Source: Fontivita pretiosa
GTDB lineage: Bacteria; Planctomycetota; Phycisphaerae; Tepidisphaerales; Tepidisphaeraceae
Reading direction: 5' to 3'
DNA: 64,000 nt
NCBI RefSeq assembly: GCF_050410795.1
Contig: NZ_CP191258.1
Coordinates: 4,898,001 to 4,962,000 of the forward strand
Shown: positions 8,448 through 17,655 of the stretch, piece after piece
Numbering within the stretch: the stretch's first letter is position 1
Layout: every line of letters starts with the position of its first letter
The notes under the pieces: generated by a model
Database searches by the model: none
Told to the model about the DNA's origin: nothing
Seen by the model: the letters and a program-made list of their open reading frames with translations, nothing else
Translations under genes and position numbers: made by a program

Positions 8448-9425
8448 TCATTTCAGCACACCTGCATACCACTTAAGCGTGGCATCCAGGCCGGTGTGCA
8501 GATCGACGATCGGCTCATAACCCAGCACCTGCCGGATGCGCGACAGATCAGCCTGCGAATGCCGCACGTCGCCGGGGCGTTCCGGGGCGTACACCGGTCG
8601 CAAGTCGTCGCGCCCCAGCAGGTGGCACATCATCGGCGCAAGCTGATTAAGCGTAACCCGCTGTCCGCAGGCGACGTTAAGCACCTCACCGCACAGCGGC
8701 TGCTGCTTGCGGGCGGCCAGCAGGTTGGCGTGCACCGCGTTGTGCACAAACGTGAAGTCCCGCGACTGCTCGCCGTCGCCGAAGATCGTCGGCGGCTGTC
8801 CGGACAGGATCGCCTTGGCAAAAGCCGCAATGACCGCGGCGTAGGCGCTGTTGGGGTTCTGTCGCGGTCCGAAAATGTTGAAATAACGCAGCGACACGGA
8901 ATCCAGCCCATAGCTGGCACTGTACGCGGTAAGATAGGCCTCGCCGGCGAGCTTGGCGGCGGCGTAGGGACTGCGCGGGTCCGGGGCCATCGTTTCAACC
9001 TTCGGCAGCCCGGGTCGTTCGCCGTAAGCACTGCTGCTGGCGGAGTAGATCACGCGCTGCACGCCCGCGTGGCGTGCAGCCTCCAGCACCAGTACGGTTC
9101 CGGTGGCGTCCACTTCGTGATACTCCAGAGGCCTCTCGATGCTCTGCGGAACCGAACCCAGCGCCGCCAGATGAAACACGTAACGACAGCCCTGCATCGT
9201 CCGGTCCAATGTCAGTCGGTCCAGAATCGAGCCCTGGACGAACTGGCAGGCGAAAGCGGCGATGTTGCTGCGGTCGCCACCGACAAGATTGTCCAGCACG
9301 ATCACGTCGGCGCCGAGACTGACCAGCGCCTCGACCAGGTGTGATCCGATGAACCCCGCGCCGCCAGTCACCAGGCACCGCACGCCGCGAAAGTGCTCCC
9401 CGTGAAGCCGTCTCCAGTCGGTCAT
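8448..9425 (-). CDS. NAD-dependent sugar-nucleotide epimerase/dehydratase (extended SDR)
   Basis: A 325-residue extended short-chain dehydrogenase. It has the NAD-binding TGGAGFIGSHLVEAL, the active-site YAAAK of YxxxK type, and FNIFGPRQNP, IFGDGEQSRDFTFVHNAV and PERPGDVRHSQADL as in UDP-glucose/UDP-glucuronate 4-epimerases. The exact substrate cannot be told; a role in nucleotide-sugar supply for surface polysaccharide is likely. The ATG at 9425 is preferred to the GTG at 9500, because the longer form would run into the divergent gene. Confidence 0.85.
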   Translation of the reverse strand: MTDWRRLHGEHFRGVRCLVTGGAGFIGSHLVEALVSLGADVIVLDNLVGGDRSNIAAFACQFVQGSILDRLTLDRTMQGCRYVFHLAALGSVPQSIERPLEYHEVDATGTVLVLEAARHAGVQRVIYSASSSAYGERPGLPKVETMAPDPRSPYAAAKLAGEAYLTAYSASYGLDSVSLRYFNIFGPRQNPNSAYAAVIAAFAKAILSGQPPTIFGDGEQSRDFTFVHNAVHANLLAARKQQPLCGEVLNVACGQRVTLNQLAPMMCHLLGRDDLRPVYAPERPGDVRHSQADLSRIRQVLGYEPIVDLHTGLDATLKWYAGVLK

Positions 9426-9488
9426 GGTGGGCACATCATTCCGGGCCGGAGCAAAGTTTGCAACGGGCAAGTGCCCCGAGTTGATCTC

Positions 9489-11114
9489 ATGGATCCGCAA
9501 AACCGATCATCGCCCGTCGGTGAGCACAACTTGGCGGCCGCCGCGGCCCTGACACGGAACGCCATGTCGCCAGTGCCCTCGCCTGGCCCGATCGAACGGT
9601 TGCTCTCGCTGGATGTGTTCCGCGGGCTGACCGTCGCGGCCATGCTGCTGGTGAATAACCCTGGGCTTGGCCAACCCTATGGGCCGCTGAAACACGCGAT
9701 CTGGCATGGGTGCACATTCACCGACCTGATCTTTCCGGCGTTTCTGTTCATCATGGGCGTGGTGCTGCCGTTCACGCTGCACAATCGCCGGGCGCGCACC
9801 GAGGCGCGTGGCGAGTGGTTCGGCCACAGGCTCCTGGGCGACATCTGGCTTCGCGCCGCCACGCTGGTGGTGCTGGGTCTGCTGTTGGTGGGCTTGCCAA
9901 TTCCCGGGCAGCGCCAGCCGCCCGGCTTTGCCTGGTTGAAGATCCTTCGCATCATCGCCATCGGGCTGGCGTATGGCACGACGGCGGCGATGCTGGTGCT
10001 GCCCGCCAGGGCAACTTCCCCCCGCGCGCAGCGCCTGTTGCGCTGGATGCCCGCCTTCGGTGCAGCCGTGTTCGTGTTGCTGGTGGGGGGGATGTATCTG
10101 GCCAACCGTATCGCGCTGGCTCGCGGCCTGCCACAGGATTTTTTCCTGGGCTCGGGCGTCTTCTGGCCGCAGCGAATGCGCATTCCCGGCGTGCTCCAGC
10201 GGATCGGAATCTGCTACGGCCTGGCCGGAACGATCCTGCTGTATTGGGGCTGGCGCGGGGCGCTGGGAGGATTGCTGGGGATGCTTGTTGTTTATTCGGT
10301 GCTGATGCTGGCTGTGCCACTTCCCGGACATGTCACCGGGTCGCTCTCGATGGACGACAACTTCGCCCGCCGAATCGATGATCTGGTCTTCAACCGGTAT
10401 GTGACGCTGCCCGACGGCAGCCGCCAGATCATCTACTGGCACACTTATGAGTATCCCGACAATGAAGGGATTGTCTCGACGCTGCCGGCGGTTGCCACGA
10501 CGTTGCTGGGGGCGCTGCTCGGCCTGTGGCTGATTGCCCAGCGGCGTGATTCGGATGGCCGGACACAATTAAGCAGGCCCCCGGGCCGTCGTGTCGGCAG
10601 TTGGCTGCTTGTGGGCGGGTGGGTGCTGGTGTTGCTCGGGCTGCTGCTGCACCGCATTCTCATGCCCATTAACAAGGTGATCTGGACACCTTCGTATGTA
10701 GCCTTCAGCGGTGGCGTGGCGATGATGGGATTCGGCGTGTGCTACCTGCTCGTCGAGGTTGCGGGCTGGCGATGGACAACGCGTCCGCTGGTCGTATTTG
10801 GCACGGGCTCCATCGTTGCGTTCGTCGGGGAGGAAGCCGCGCGCCGAGCATCGTATCTGTTTCGTCTGCCCCACACCCGCAGCAGCGCCGTGGCACCGGG
10901 GGCGGGCGAAAACCTGCCGGCGCTGGAGTGGGTCAAATACCAGATCGCCGACGCGATGCACTGGGCCAATGGCTGGCTGCATCACCTGAGCCCGCGCCTG
11001 CCGCCGATCGACACGCCAGGGATGACCTCGCTGGCCTATTCGATCAGCTTTGTGGTGGTGTTTTGGTGCCTGCTTACTGTGCTGCAACGACTGAAACTCA
11101 TCGGGCGGATCTGA
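9489..11114 (+). CDS. HGSNAT-like membrane acyltransferase (DUF5009 family)
   Basis: A multi-helix membrane protein of 541 residues. Its opening block RLLSLDVFRGLTVAAMLLVN followed by HAIWHGCTFTDLIFPAFLFI is the signature of the family that includes heparan-alpha-glucosaminide N-acetyltransferase and DUF5009/DUF1624 proteins. Those enzymes pass acyl groups across the membrane to sugars. About ten helices can be traced, with an extended polar loop near the middle. The start is uncertain: ATG at 9489 or ATG at 9564. It is transcribed divergently from the epimerase gene. Confidence 0.8.
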   Translation: MDPQNRSSPVGEHNLAAAAALTRNAMSPVPSPGPIERLLSLDVFRGLTVAAMLLVNNPGLGQPYGPLKHAIWHGCTFTDLIFPAFLFIMGVVLPFTLHNRRARTEARGEWFGHRLLGDIWLRAATLVVLGLLLVGLPIPGQRQPPGFAWLKILRIIAIGLAYGTTAAMLVLPARATSPRAQRLLRWMPAFGAAVFVLLVGGMYLANRIALARGLPQDFFLGSGVFWPQRMRIPGVLQRIGICYGLAGTILLYWGWRGALGGLLGMLVVYSVLMLAVPLPGHVTGSLSMDDNFARRIDDLVFNRYVTLPDGSRQIIYWHTYEYPDNEGIVSTLPAVATTLLGALLGLWLIAQRRDSDGRTQLSRPPGRRVGSWLLVGGWVLVLLGLLLHRILMPINKVIWTPSYVAFSGGVAMMGFGVCYLLVEVAGWRWTTRPLVVFGTGSIVAFVGEEAARRASYLFRLPHTRSSAVAPGAGENLPALEWVKYQIADAMHWANGWLHHLSPRLPPIDTPGMTSLAYSISFVVVFWCLLTVLQRLKLIGRI

Positions 11115-11142
11115 GCGGATCGCTGGATTGCCTGGCGGCGAA

Positions 11143-12087
11143 TCAGGCAGTGGCCGGGGTCTGCTGATCTGCGGCGGCTGCCGTGGCCTGTCCCCAGACC
11201 TGTCGCGCCAGTTCCACCTGCTCGCGCAGCGTCCGTCTCATGCGAATATAGAAAAGGAGCGTCATCACGCCGAAAACCAGATATGCCAGCCCGACAATCG
11301 CGGCGGCGCAGGTGATCCCGATGAACGCGGCACCGGGTCTGGCCGGGGCGGGACCAGCGGCCAGCAGCAGTCCCATGATCCCGCCGATCAGCACCGATGC
11401 GCCCAGAGTCAGCCCATATCCCCAGCACAACACGCGTGCGCGCCGCGCAAGCTGATCGTGAGGAACTCGCAGCGCCAGCTTCCCGAGGTAGACGAACTTG
11501 GCGAACTCGCCGACGACGCCGAACACCGTCGCGCCGATCGCCACAACTCCCAGCCCAAAGCCGATCTCGCGCGGCACGCCGGGAGTGGCGCCCATCGCCT
11601 GGAGCACGCTGCCTCCAAGACCGACCAACAGCGCCACGCGCACGAGCTTTCTGGCCATGGCGTACTGCGCCTCGCCCAATCCGCTGGGGTCAGGCTCGGT
11701 CAGCAGCCACGCACCGTACAAACCCAGCAGCGAGGCGACGATCTGCACCCACTGCTGCGCGGCCGACGTCTGAAACAGCAGCCCCCCGAGCAGACCGATG
11801 ACCAGCGCCACCAGGATCCCCCAGAGAATGAAGCTGACCCCGCGGGCCAGCATCAGCAGCCAATTCGGATCCGAGTAGCGCAGCAGGTCGCCGATGGTGG
11901 AAAGTCCCACCGGCGAGCCGCACTCGGGGCATCGCCCGCCGTAGGTCAGGCCGCGAAGGTTATATCCGCACTTGCGGCAGGGGGCGTCGGTCTGGACGGT
12001 GGCGTTGGGATCCGCATTGAAGCCAACGAAGCCGATCTGCGGATTCGGGTACGCCGGCGGCAGCAAGGAGGCGGGATTCTGGCTCAT
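11143..12087 (-). CDS. Membrane protein with N-terminal zinc ribbon
   Basis: A 314-residue protein with an N-terminal zinc ribbon (CRKCGYNLRGL then CPECG, about residues 37-57) followed by about seven hydrophobic helices. The CxxCGYNLRGL form is frequent in planctomycete membrane proteins of unknown role. The ATG at 12087 is preceded by AAAGGGGT. It converges on the acyltransferase gene with a 28-base gap containing a 6-bp inverted repeat (11129-11134 with 11144-11149). No enzymatic motif is visible. Confidence 0.7.
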   Translation of the reverse strand: MSQNPASLLPPAYPNPQIGFVGFNADPNATVQTDAPCRKCGYNLRGLTYGGRCPECGSPVGLSTIGDLLRYSDPNWLLMLARGVSFILWGILVALVIGLLGGLLFQTSAAQQWVQIVASLLGLYGAWLLTEPDPSGLGEAQYAMARKLVRVALLVGLGGSVLQAMGATPGVPREIGFGLGVVAIGATVFGVVGEFAKFVYLGKLALRVPHDQLARRARVLCWGYGLTLGASVLIGGIMGLLLAAGPAPARPGAAFIGITCAAAIVGLAYLVFGVMTLLFYIRMRRTLREQVELARQVWGQATAAAADQQTPATA

Positions 12088-12183
12088 TTGTGACCCCTTT
12101 CATGATGGAGTCTTCATCCGTCGGCTCTGCTCAGTCATGGCCTGTGCCGGTCTCCCAGCACCGACGCAGCCAGGAGACGGATA

Positions 12184-13221
12184 TCACCCACGCAGCAGCT
12201 CGACCACGTCTACGGTTCTGTTCTGCTGCGCGCTGATGACCCCGGCGATCACGGCGGCGAAGCTCCAGAGGTTGTCGGCGCCGCTGGTTTGGCCCGGAGT
12301 GTTCGTTCGGATCGATTCGGCAAATCGCCGCAGCAACTCCGCCTGGCCGTTCATCGGCGTCTCGGGAATCTGCACCTGCTCCTGCTTGAACTCCCTGGGC
12401 CACTTCTCGCACCGGGCCAGTGTGATCTGGTCCTGCTCCAGATGGATCGATCCTTCGGCGCACTGGAGTCGCCAGGTGCCATTCCAGGAGGTGAATCGTC
12501 CCCTGGCCGACCAGTCGCCGCTGTAGCTGAACGGAATGCCTCCATCCAGCTCAAGAAGCATCTTCAGGCCGGGGTGATGCTGATACCAGCTCCAGCTTGG
12601 CCTGAAGGTGTGGGCCGTGACGCGCGTGATGTTCCGCCCGGTGACGAAGCGGATCAGGTCCACGTGGTGGATGGCCATGTCAACCAGCAGGGGGTACTGC
12701 ATGGTTTCGCGGAAGGTGCCGGTGAAATCGGCGGGGATGTAGAAGTCGATGTGCCCGTGCCCAAACTCGCCCAGCGGCCGCTCGTCCATGACGCGCTTCA
12801 ACTGCTGCATGACCTGGGAATAGCGGTAGTTCTGTGCGACCAGCAGTTGTCTGTCGGCGCGGCGGGCCAGCTCGACCATCAGTTTGGCATTTTCCAGGTC
12901 ATGGGCGATGGGCTTTTCCGTGAGCAGGTGCAGCCCGCGGGAAAACGCCAGCCGCGCGTGCTCGACGTGGACAGGTGGCGGAGTGACGGTAAGCACCGCG
13001 TCGGCCTGGACGCGCTCCAGCGCTTCCTCCAGCGACTCGAATCGGCGATCGTGGGGGATGCCAAGCTCGTCGCCCGCTTCGTTCAGGGGTTTCTCGACGA
13101 TATCGACGATGGCAACAAGCTCGAAGTCGGGCGAATGGCGGACGACTGACTTCCACCATGCCCGCCCCATCCCCCCCATGCCCGCCTGGATCAACCGAAT
13201 CTTGCCTGCCGGCCCGTTCAT
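12184..13221 (-). CDS. Gfo/Idh/MocA family oxidoreductase
   Basis: A 345-residue protein with an N-terminal NAD(P) Rossmann fold (IRLIQAGMGGMGRAWW) and the family block LTEKPIAHDLENAKLMVELA, where EKP carries the catalytic-site lysine. The C-terminal alpha/beta domain includes DMAIHHVDLIRFVTG. Members oxidise or rearrange sugars and inositols with NAD(P); the substrate here is unknown. A sigma-70-like promoter ends 8 bases before the ATG and no ribosome binding site is visible. Confidence 0.85.
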   Translation of the reverse strand: MNGPAGKIRLIQAGMGGMGRAWWKSVVRHSPDFELVAIVDIVEKPLNEAGDELGIPHDRRFESLEEALERVQADAVLTVTPPPVHVEHARLAFSRGLHLLTEKPIAHDLENAKLMVELARRADRQLLVAQNYRYSQVMQQLKRVMDERPLGEFGHGHIDFYIPADFTGTFRETMQYPLLVDMAIHHVDLIRFVTGRNITRVTAHTFRPSWSWYQHHPGLKMLLELDGGIPFSYSGDWSARGRFTSWNGTWRLQCAEGSIHLEQDQITLARCEKWPREFKQEQVQIPETPMNGQAELLRRFAESIRTNTPGQTSGADNLWSFAAVIAGVISAQQNRTVDVVELLRG

Positions 13222-13229
13222 GCCCGGCG

Positions 13230-13258
13230 GTTATAAGACCGTGGGTTGCAAATGGCAA
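13230..13258 (-). promoter_or_regulatory. Promoter of the Gfo/Idh/MocA gene, probably leaderless
   Basis: TTGCCA (13258-13253), a 17-base spacer and TATAAC (13235-13230) lie on the minus strand. Only 8 bases separate the -10 from the ATG at 13221, so transcription should begin at or within 1-3 bases of the start codon. No Shine-Dalgarno sequence lies in between. Confidence 0.5.
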
Positions 13259-13339
13259 AACAAATCGATCGCCCGATGTGGGCATCTCACCTCGTTCAGA
13301 GTGGTTGCCGATAACACGAGAAGAGAGTGGTCCGAGGTC

Positions 13340-13378
13340 CGTGTCAGCGGCCGCTGGTCAGTGGCCAGCGGTCGGTGC
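13340..13378. repeat. TGGCCAGTGGTCAGTG-like dispersed repeat
   Basis: A short stretch built from permutations of GTCAGTGGCCAGCGG, including a palindrome (CCGCTGG then CCAGCGG). Related text recurs at 19176-19250 and 20569-20590. It lies in the gap before the HDOD-GGDEF gene and has no coding role that I can see. Confidence 0.4.
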
Positions 13379-13419
13379 CAGAGGTAAGCGACGGAAAAGA
13401 ACCAACGGCAGACGCGCGG

Positions 13420-14979
13420 ATGCTGCAAGTCTCGGAGTACAAATCTCGTCTGGCGCGGGCGCGGCAGGATCAGGTGATGGCGCTGATCCAGGCGCTGCCG
13501 GTGATGCCGACGGCGGTGAACGTTCCGGTGCGGATCATGCAGTTGTACCGCGACCCGAACTCGCCGCCGATCGAGCGCTTTGCCGAGGTGCTCGTTGCCG
13601 ACGCCGCGCTGTCGGCCAAGGTGCTGGAGCTGGCCAATTCCGCGTTCTTCTGCCCCAGCAAGCCCATCACTCGCGTCTCTGATGCGCTGCGACGAATCGG
13701 ATTGAGCAACATGCTTCCGCTGCTGTTCGGACTTTCGCTGGCGGGGCTTTTCAACAAGGCCAACCTTCCATCGGAGGATCGGACGCGGCTGTGGCACAAA
13801 TCGCTGTTCAAGGCGGTGGTGGCGCGGCAATGGGCGCGCTGGCGCAAAAGCGAGCACGAGGAAGAGGCTTTTCTGTGCGGCGTGCTTCAGGATGCGGCGC
13901 TGCCCGCGATGTACGCTGGCGACCGCGCCGCCGCCATGGAGCTTGCGGGCGTGCTCGATCTGGAAGGCGACAGCCGATACCAGCGAGAGGTAGCGCTGTA
14001 TGGCGTGGATCATGCTGAATTCGGCCGACGACTGTGCGCCCGTCTGGCGCTGCCGGAGCTGTACGTCCGTGCCACCGCGACGCACCACGCACCGGATGGG
14101 CCTGATCTGCCCGAGGAATTCGCCGAGCTTCGCGCCGGGCTGATGCTCGCGGCGCAGGTTCCACACGGCGCCAGCCGGCTCGACGATGCGGGGTTGCGAA
14201 AGCTGGGCACGTGTTTCGCGCAGGTTTGCCCCGATACCAGCGCAGCGGACTTTGCTGAATTCATGCAGGGTGTGTGCGACTCAGCCCGGTCGCTGACGGC
14301 CATGCTCTCGCCAGCCGATCCCACGCGCCGGGCCGGGATGAAGAGCTTTCTTCAGGACGTGTCCGACCAGATCGCGCGAACTCTGTTCGCCGCGATCGGC
14401 GCTTCATCGCGAGCGATTCAGGACCTGGAACACTGCCGCGTGGAATTGGAAGCGCGCGTGCGGGAGCTGAGCGAGCAGATCGTGCAGGCGGACTTTGACA
14501 GCCTCACCGACGTGCTCAACCGCCGCGGGTTTTTCAGTCGCGCTGAGCAGTTGCTGTCACTGGGGCGGCAGGCGCAACTGGGTTGCGCCGTCGGATACGT
14601 CGATCTGGACCAGTTCAAGCAGGTCAACGACCGCCACGGGCAGGAGGCCGGCGACGCGGCGCTGGCGGGCTTCGCCGCGGCGATCAGGAACCTGCTGCGC
14701 GACCGGGGCATCGTGGGCCGCTTCGGCGGCGACGAATTCGCCTTCGCCATGCTCGTGCCCCCGCAGCTCGGACGCGATGGCGTCGTGCAACAGATCGAAT
14801 CGGCTCTGGCCAGCGTTTCGGTAAGCCTGCCCGGCGGTGCAGTCGTCGAACTGCGCAGCAGCATTGGCATCGCCTGGCTCGGAGTGCCGCAGGAAGGGCA
14901 CACGATTCAGGCCGCCCTGGCGCACGCCGATCGCGCCATGTGCAGCCGCTGCCGCAGCACACTCGCCGCGACAAGCTGA
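13420..14979 (+). CDS. HDOD domain-GGDEF domain signalling protein
   Basis: A 519-residue cytoplasmic protein. Residues of about 15-210 form an HDOD domain (ALPVMPTAVNVPVRIMQL, AALSAKVLELANSAFF, RIGLSNMLPLLF). A helical linker of about 300-360 leads to a GGDEF domain at about 360-515 with DSLTDVLNRRGFF and an intact FGGDEFAF, so diguanylate cyclase activity is plausible. No RxxD inhibitory site is obvious. A cyclic-di-GMP signalling role is inferred. The ATG at 13420 is chosen because the HDOD domain starts soon after it; the upstream frame runs through a repeat. Confidence 0.82.
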   Translation: MLQVSEYKSRLARARQDQVMALIQALPVMPTAVNVPVRIMQLYRDPNSPPIERFAEVLVADAALSAKVLELANSAFFCPSKPITRVSDALRRIGLSNMLPLLFGLSLAGLFNKANLPSEDRTRLWHKSLFKAVVARQWARWRKSEHEEEAFLCGVLQDAALPAMYAGDRAAAMELAGVLDLEGDSRYQREVALYGVDHAEFGRRLCARLALPELYVRATATHHAPDGPDLPEEFAELRAGLMLAAQVPHGASRLDDAGLRKLGTCFAQVCPDTSAADFAEFMQGVCDSARSLTAMLSPADPTRRAGMKSFLQDVSDQIARTLFAAIGASSRAIQDLEHCRVELEARVRELSEQIVQADFDSLTDVLNRRGFFSRAEQLLSLGRQAQLGCAVGYVDLDQFKQVNDRHGQEAGDAALAGFAAAIRNLLRDRGIVGRFGGDEFAFAMLVPPQLGRDGVVQQIESALASVSVSLPGGAVVELRSSIGIAWLGVPQEGHTIQAALAHADRAMCSRCRSTLAATS

Positions 14980-15026
14980 TCGGATTCATGGACCCCACCC
15001 GGCAGCACTGTTTCATCCGGGCATGA

Positions 15027-15959
15027 TCACGTCCCCAGCTTGCCTGATTCCAGGTACGCGGCGATGCCGCGGCGAAGGTCGTATTTGGGTTCGTAGCCGA
15101 TTTTCTGCCTGGCCAGGGTCTGGTCGGTCTCGGTCCAGTCCTGCGTGAAACCGTAGGGGTTGTCGAAGTATTCGGGCTGGAGCTTAGTGCCCAGGGCACG
15201 GTTCAGCTCGGCGACCAGCTCATTGAAGCTCCAGCTTCGGCCGGCGCCGGCGTTGTACACGCCGCTTTCCTGCGCGTTGTTCATCGCGCACAAATTGGCC
15301 TGGATCACATCCTCAATGTAAACGAAGTCGCGCTTCTGCTGGCCGGCGGTGAAGATGCGCGGACGTTTGCCGGCGCGCATCTGCCGGGCAAGCTGGTAGA
15401 TCATGCTGGCGAGTCTGCCCTTGTGCGCTTCGCCGGGACCGTAGACGTTGCTGTATCGCAAGCCGACGATCGGCTGGGCCATTCGCGGGGCGTAGCGCAT
15501 CGCCAGCCTCTCCATGCAGACCTTGCTGAACGCGTAGGTGTTCAGCGGATCGTAGGGCTGGGATTCCTTCATCGGCACCGGCCCGCGCCCGTAGACGCTG
15601 CAACTGCTGGCCCAGACCACCCGCGCTTCGATCTGCACGGCCCAGTCCAGCAGCCTGCGAAATGTCTCGACGTTGTTGCGCATCATCTGATGCGGGCGGT
15701 CGATGGTCTGTCCGTCGGGGCCAACCATTCCGGTGATGCTGGCCTGGTGGAAGATCACATCAAACGGACCCAGTGCGATCATGGAGTCCACGTCCTCATG
15801 ATCGCGCAGGGTCAGGACATCGCCAGTGAAGTCCGCCAGGTTCTGCCACACGCCACACAGCAGGCTGTCGGCCGCTACCACGTCGTGGCCGTCGCGTGCC
15901 AGTCTTCTGGCCAGATTGGATCCGATGAAGCCGGCGCCGCCGGTAACAAGAATTCTCAC
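15027..15959 (-). CDS. NAD-dependent epimerase similar to ADP-heptose/GDP-sugar epimerases
   Basis: A 310-residue extended SDR with TGGAGFIGSNLARRL, ASSCSVYGRG and YAFSK as the YxxxK motif. The segment YGPGEAHKGRLASMIYQLARQ followed by RIFTAGQQKRDFVYIEDVIQ closely resembles ADP-L-glycero-D-manno-heptose 6-epimerase (RfaD/HldD). A neutral name is safer without a tree. The GTG at 15959 is chosen because GAGGTG lies 6 bases upstream. A TATAAT box sits about 33 bases before it. Confidence 0.85.
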   Translation of the reverse strand: MRILVTGGAGFIGSNLARRLARDGHDVVAADSLLCGVWQNLADFTGDVLTLRDHEDVDSMIALGPFDVIFHQASITGMVGPDGQTIDRPHQMMRNNVETFRRLLDWAVQIEARVVWASSCSVYGRGPVPMKESQPYDPLNTYAFSKVCMERLAMRYAPRMAQPIVGLRYSNVYGPGEAHKGRLASMIYQLARQMRAGKRPRIFTAGQQKRDFVYIEDVIQANLCAMNNAQESGVYNAGAGRSWSFNELVAELNRALGTKLQPEYFDNPYGFTQDWTETDQTLARQKIGYEPKYDLRRGIAAYLESGKLGT

Positions 15960-15991
15960 GCAAAGCACCTCGAGTGAAACCGAGGGGCGGG

Positions 15992-15997
15992 ATTATA
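15992..15997 (-). promoter_or_regulatory. -10 box of the HldD-like epimerase gene
   Basis: A perfect TATAAT on the minus strand, 32 bases upstream of the GTG at 15959, with a GAGGTG ribosome binding site between them. No convincing -35 hexamer is seen at 16-18 bases. Confidence 0.45.
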
Positions 15998-16066
15998 CAG
16001 AAAGAGCCGGCGGCTCACGAACGGGCGCGCGAGAGGCGCCGGGACGGCGGGACGCCAGGCCCGTGT

Positions 16067-16118
16067 CAAGGGCGTCTCGCCCGTGCGGGCGGCCATCACA
16101 CGGGCGGAACGCCCCGTG
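16067..16118. repeat. Degenerate CACGGGCG palindromic repeats
   Basis: Two decayed relatives of the palindrome CACGGGCG-TCC-CGCCCGTG found at 22883 and 23650. One reads AAGGGCGTCTCGCCCGTG; the other is CACGGGCGGAACGCCCCGTG. They fill the gap between the epimerase and the histone-like gene. Confidence 0.45.
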
Positions 16119-16186
16119 CCACCACTGAAGAGGTGCTCTCGTCGATTCCTGGGCTCGTGTAAGTGCCTCGTGCAGCGGCCGCGCAA

Positions 16187-16594
16187 TCAGCCTTGGCCGC
16201 CGGATTGCGATGAGGACGAGCCTGAGGAAGGCGCCGGCGACTGCTGGCTGGAGCTGGAGGAAGGCAGCACCGACTCCACCGCGCCAACGGCCATGCCTGC
16301 ACCGGTCGCGACGGCCTGCGTGGCGGCGGTGGCGGCGCTGGACAGCGCCTGGCCAGCCTGCTGGATCAGCCGCTTGGCTTTGGCAGGCGCCTTTTTGGCG
16401 GCGGCCTTGACCTTCCGGGCGGCAGTGGCTGTCTTCCGCTTCATGGTTGGCGCCTTGGCCGCACGCCGCGCAGCAGCCTGGCGCGTTGATGCGCCCTTGC
16501 CGGCCGCCCGCCTCTTGCTCGCCACCCGAGAGGACTTGGATTTGACCGACTTGCCGGACCTGGCGGATTTCTTCGTCGCCCTCGTCTTGGCCAT
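16187..16594 (-). CDS. Lys/Ala-rich histone-H1-like protein
   Basis: A 135-residue protein. The N-terminal two thirds are extremely rich in Lys, Ala, Arg and Ser (for example AKAPTMKRKTATAARKVKAA and KKAPAKAKR), as in the C-terminal tail of histone H1 or chlamydial Hc1/Hc2. This suggests non-specific DNA binding. The C-terminal third is different: an Ala/Val stretch (SAATAATQAVATGAGMAVGA) then a Ser/Gln/Gly-rich tail. The ATG at 16594 follows an ideal AAGGAG. Low complexity makes homology claims weak. Confidence 0.7.
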   Translation of the reverse strand: MAKTRATKKSARSGKSVKSKSSRVASKRRAAGKGASTRQAAARRAAKAPTMKRKTATAARKVKAAAKKAPAKAKRLIQQAGQALSSAATAATQAVATGAGMAVGAVESVLPSSSSSQQSPAPSSGSSSSQSGGQG

Positions 16595-16709
16595 GGTGAC
16601 TCCTTTTCGGTTGTGACGTGACAACAATTGCCGCCCCAATTGATACCCGACGTGCCTGTTTCCCGGAAAGAAGCAGAGATGCTCGCGACAGCGCGCTGCG
16701 GCTGGCCGC

Positions 16710-17450
16710 TCAGCCGGGAGTGCTGTCCCACTGGAGCGTCTCCAGGTGTCGCGCGATATCCCCGGCGCTGCTGAAGCGCTGTAAAATCAGCGAATCTTTC
16801 TGCCCGCGGATGATGTCCTTGACGACCTTGGGCTGCCGAGCGTAGTTCTCCCGCCCGCCGACCAGGGCGTGGAAAACCTGAATCAGGTTCAGCACGTCCT
16901 TGTAGATCTTGCTTCGGGTCGGCTTGCCCAGGTCGAAAAAGTCCAGCAGTTTGACCTCGAAGTCGATCCCGACGCGGCGAATCATGATGTTGTCGTCGTG
17001 GATGTCGCCGTGATACTCCCCTCGGGCATGGATCGGGGCGATTCCCTTGGCCAGCGCGTACAGCACGTGAAGGGCCTCGAAGGTGCTGAGGCGTTTTCGC
17101 GGCTGCTGTTCCAGGAACTCGCTGAGCTTCATGCCCTCGAACAATTCGCTGATGACGACGATGACCTTGCGCCTTTTGACCTGCACGATTTCCTGGTGAT
17201 GGTATTGAAGCAGGATCGGGCAATGTCGCAGGGCATCGAGCTTTCGGGCGTAGGCGATCGCTGCCTTGCCGGTGGGGTCGCGATGTGGGTAGTAGAACTT
17301 TGCGGCCCGCTTGATGCCGGTAGCGCGCTCCGTAATGACATAAACCTCGCCCTCCCAGCCACTTCCGAGTGGGCGCTCGATGACGTACTTGCCGGCGATC
17401 ACGCGACCGGGGGCAAAATCAAACCGTTTGACCTTACTGCGGGGGTACAT
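16710..17450 (-). CDS. Divergent protein kinase-like protein
   Basis: A 246-residue minimal kinase domain. The glycine loop (GSGWEGEVY), the VAIK-type lysine (RAAKFYYP) and a catalytic loop HGDIHDDNIM are present, so the aspartate and asparagine are kept although HRD has become HGD. The metal-binding DFG appears as LLDFFDLG, keeping Asp but losing the glycine. The C-lobe after this is short. It could be an active atypical kinase acting on protein or small molecules, or a pseudokinase. The ATG at 17450 has no clear ribosome binding site. Confidence 0.7.
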   Translation of the reverse strand: MYPRSKVKRFDFAPGRVIAGKYVIERPLGSGWEGEVYVITERATGIKRAAKFYYPHRDPTGKAAIAYARKLDALRHCPILLQYHHQEIVQVKRRKVIVVISELFEGMKLSEFLEQQPRKRLSTFEALHVLYALAKGIAPIHARGEYHGDIHDDNIMIRRVGIDFEVKLLDFFDLGKPTRSKIYKDVLNLIQVFHALVGGRENYARQPKVVKDIIRGQKDSLILQRFSSAGDIARHLETLQWDSTPG

Positions 17451-17655
17451 GCTGCGCGAACGCCAATCATGCGATGGAGCCGGGCGTGCGTCAAACTTCA
17501 CCAGACAGTCCGATAATCTCCCACAAAGACGCAGGCAAAACCACGCCACGGAGCCGACACTCGCCACCTGGCCGAGTCGCTTGCGGCCCGCGGTTGGCTC
17601 GCCGATCCGTTCGGATTTCCCTCCGCTTTATAACGCCTGGGCCTCTTCAACACGT

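Noticed and set aside
9426..9500. Longer epimerase start at 9500
   Set aside because: It would overlap the divergent acyltransferase start and precedes the SDR fold by about 40 residues without signal-peptide features.
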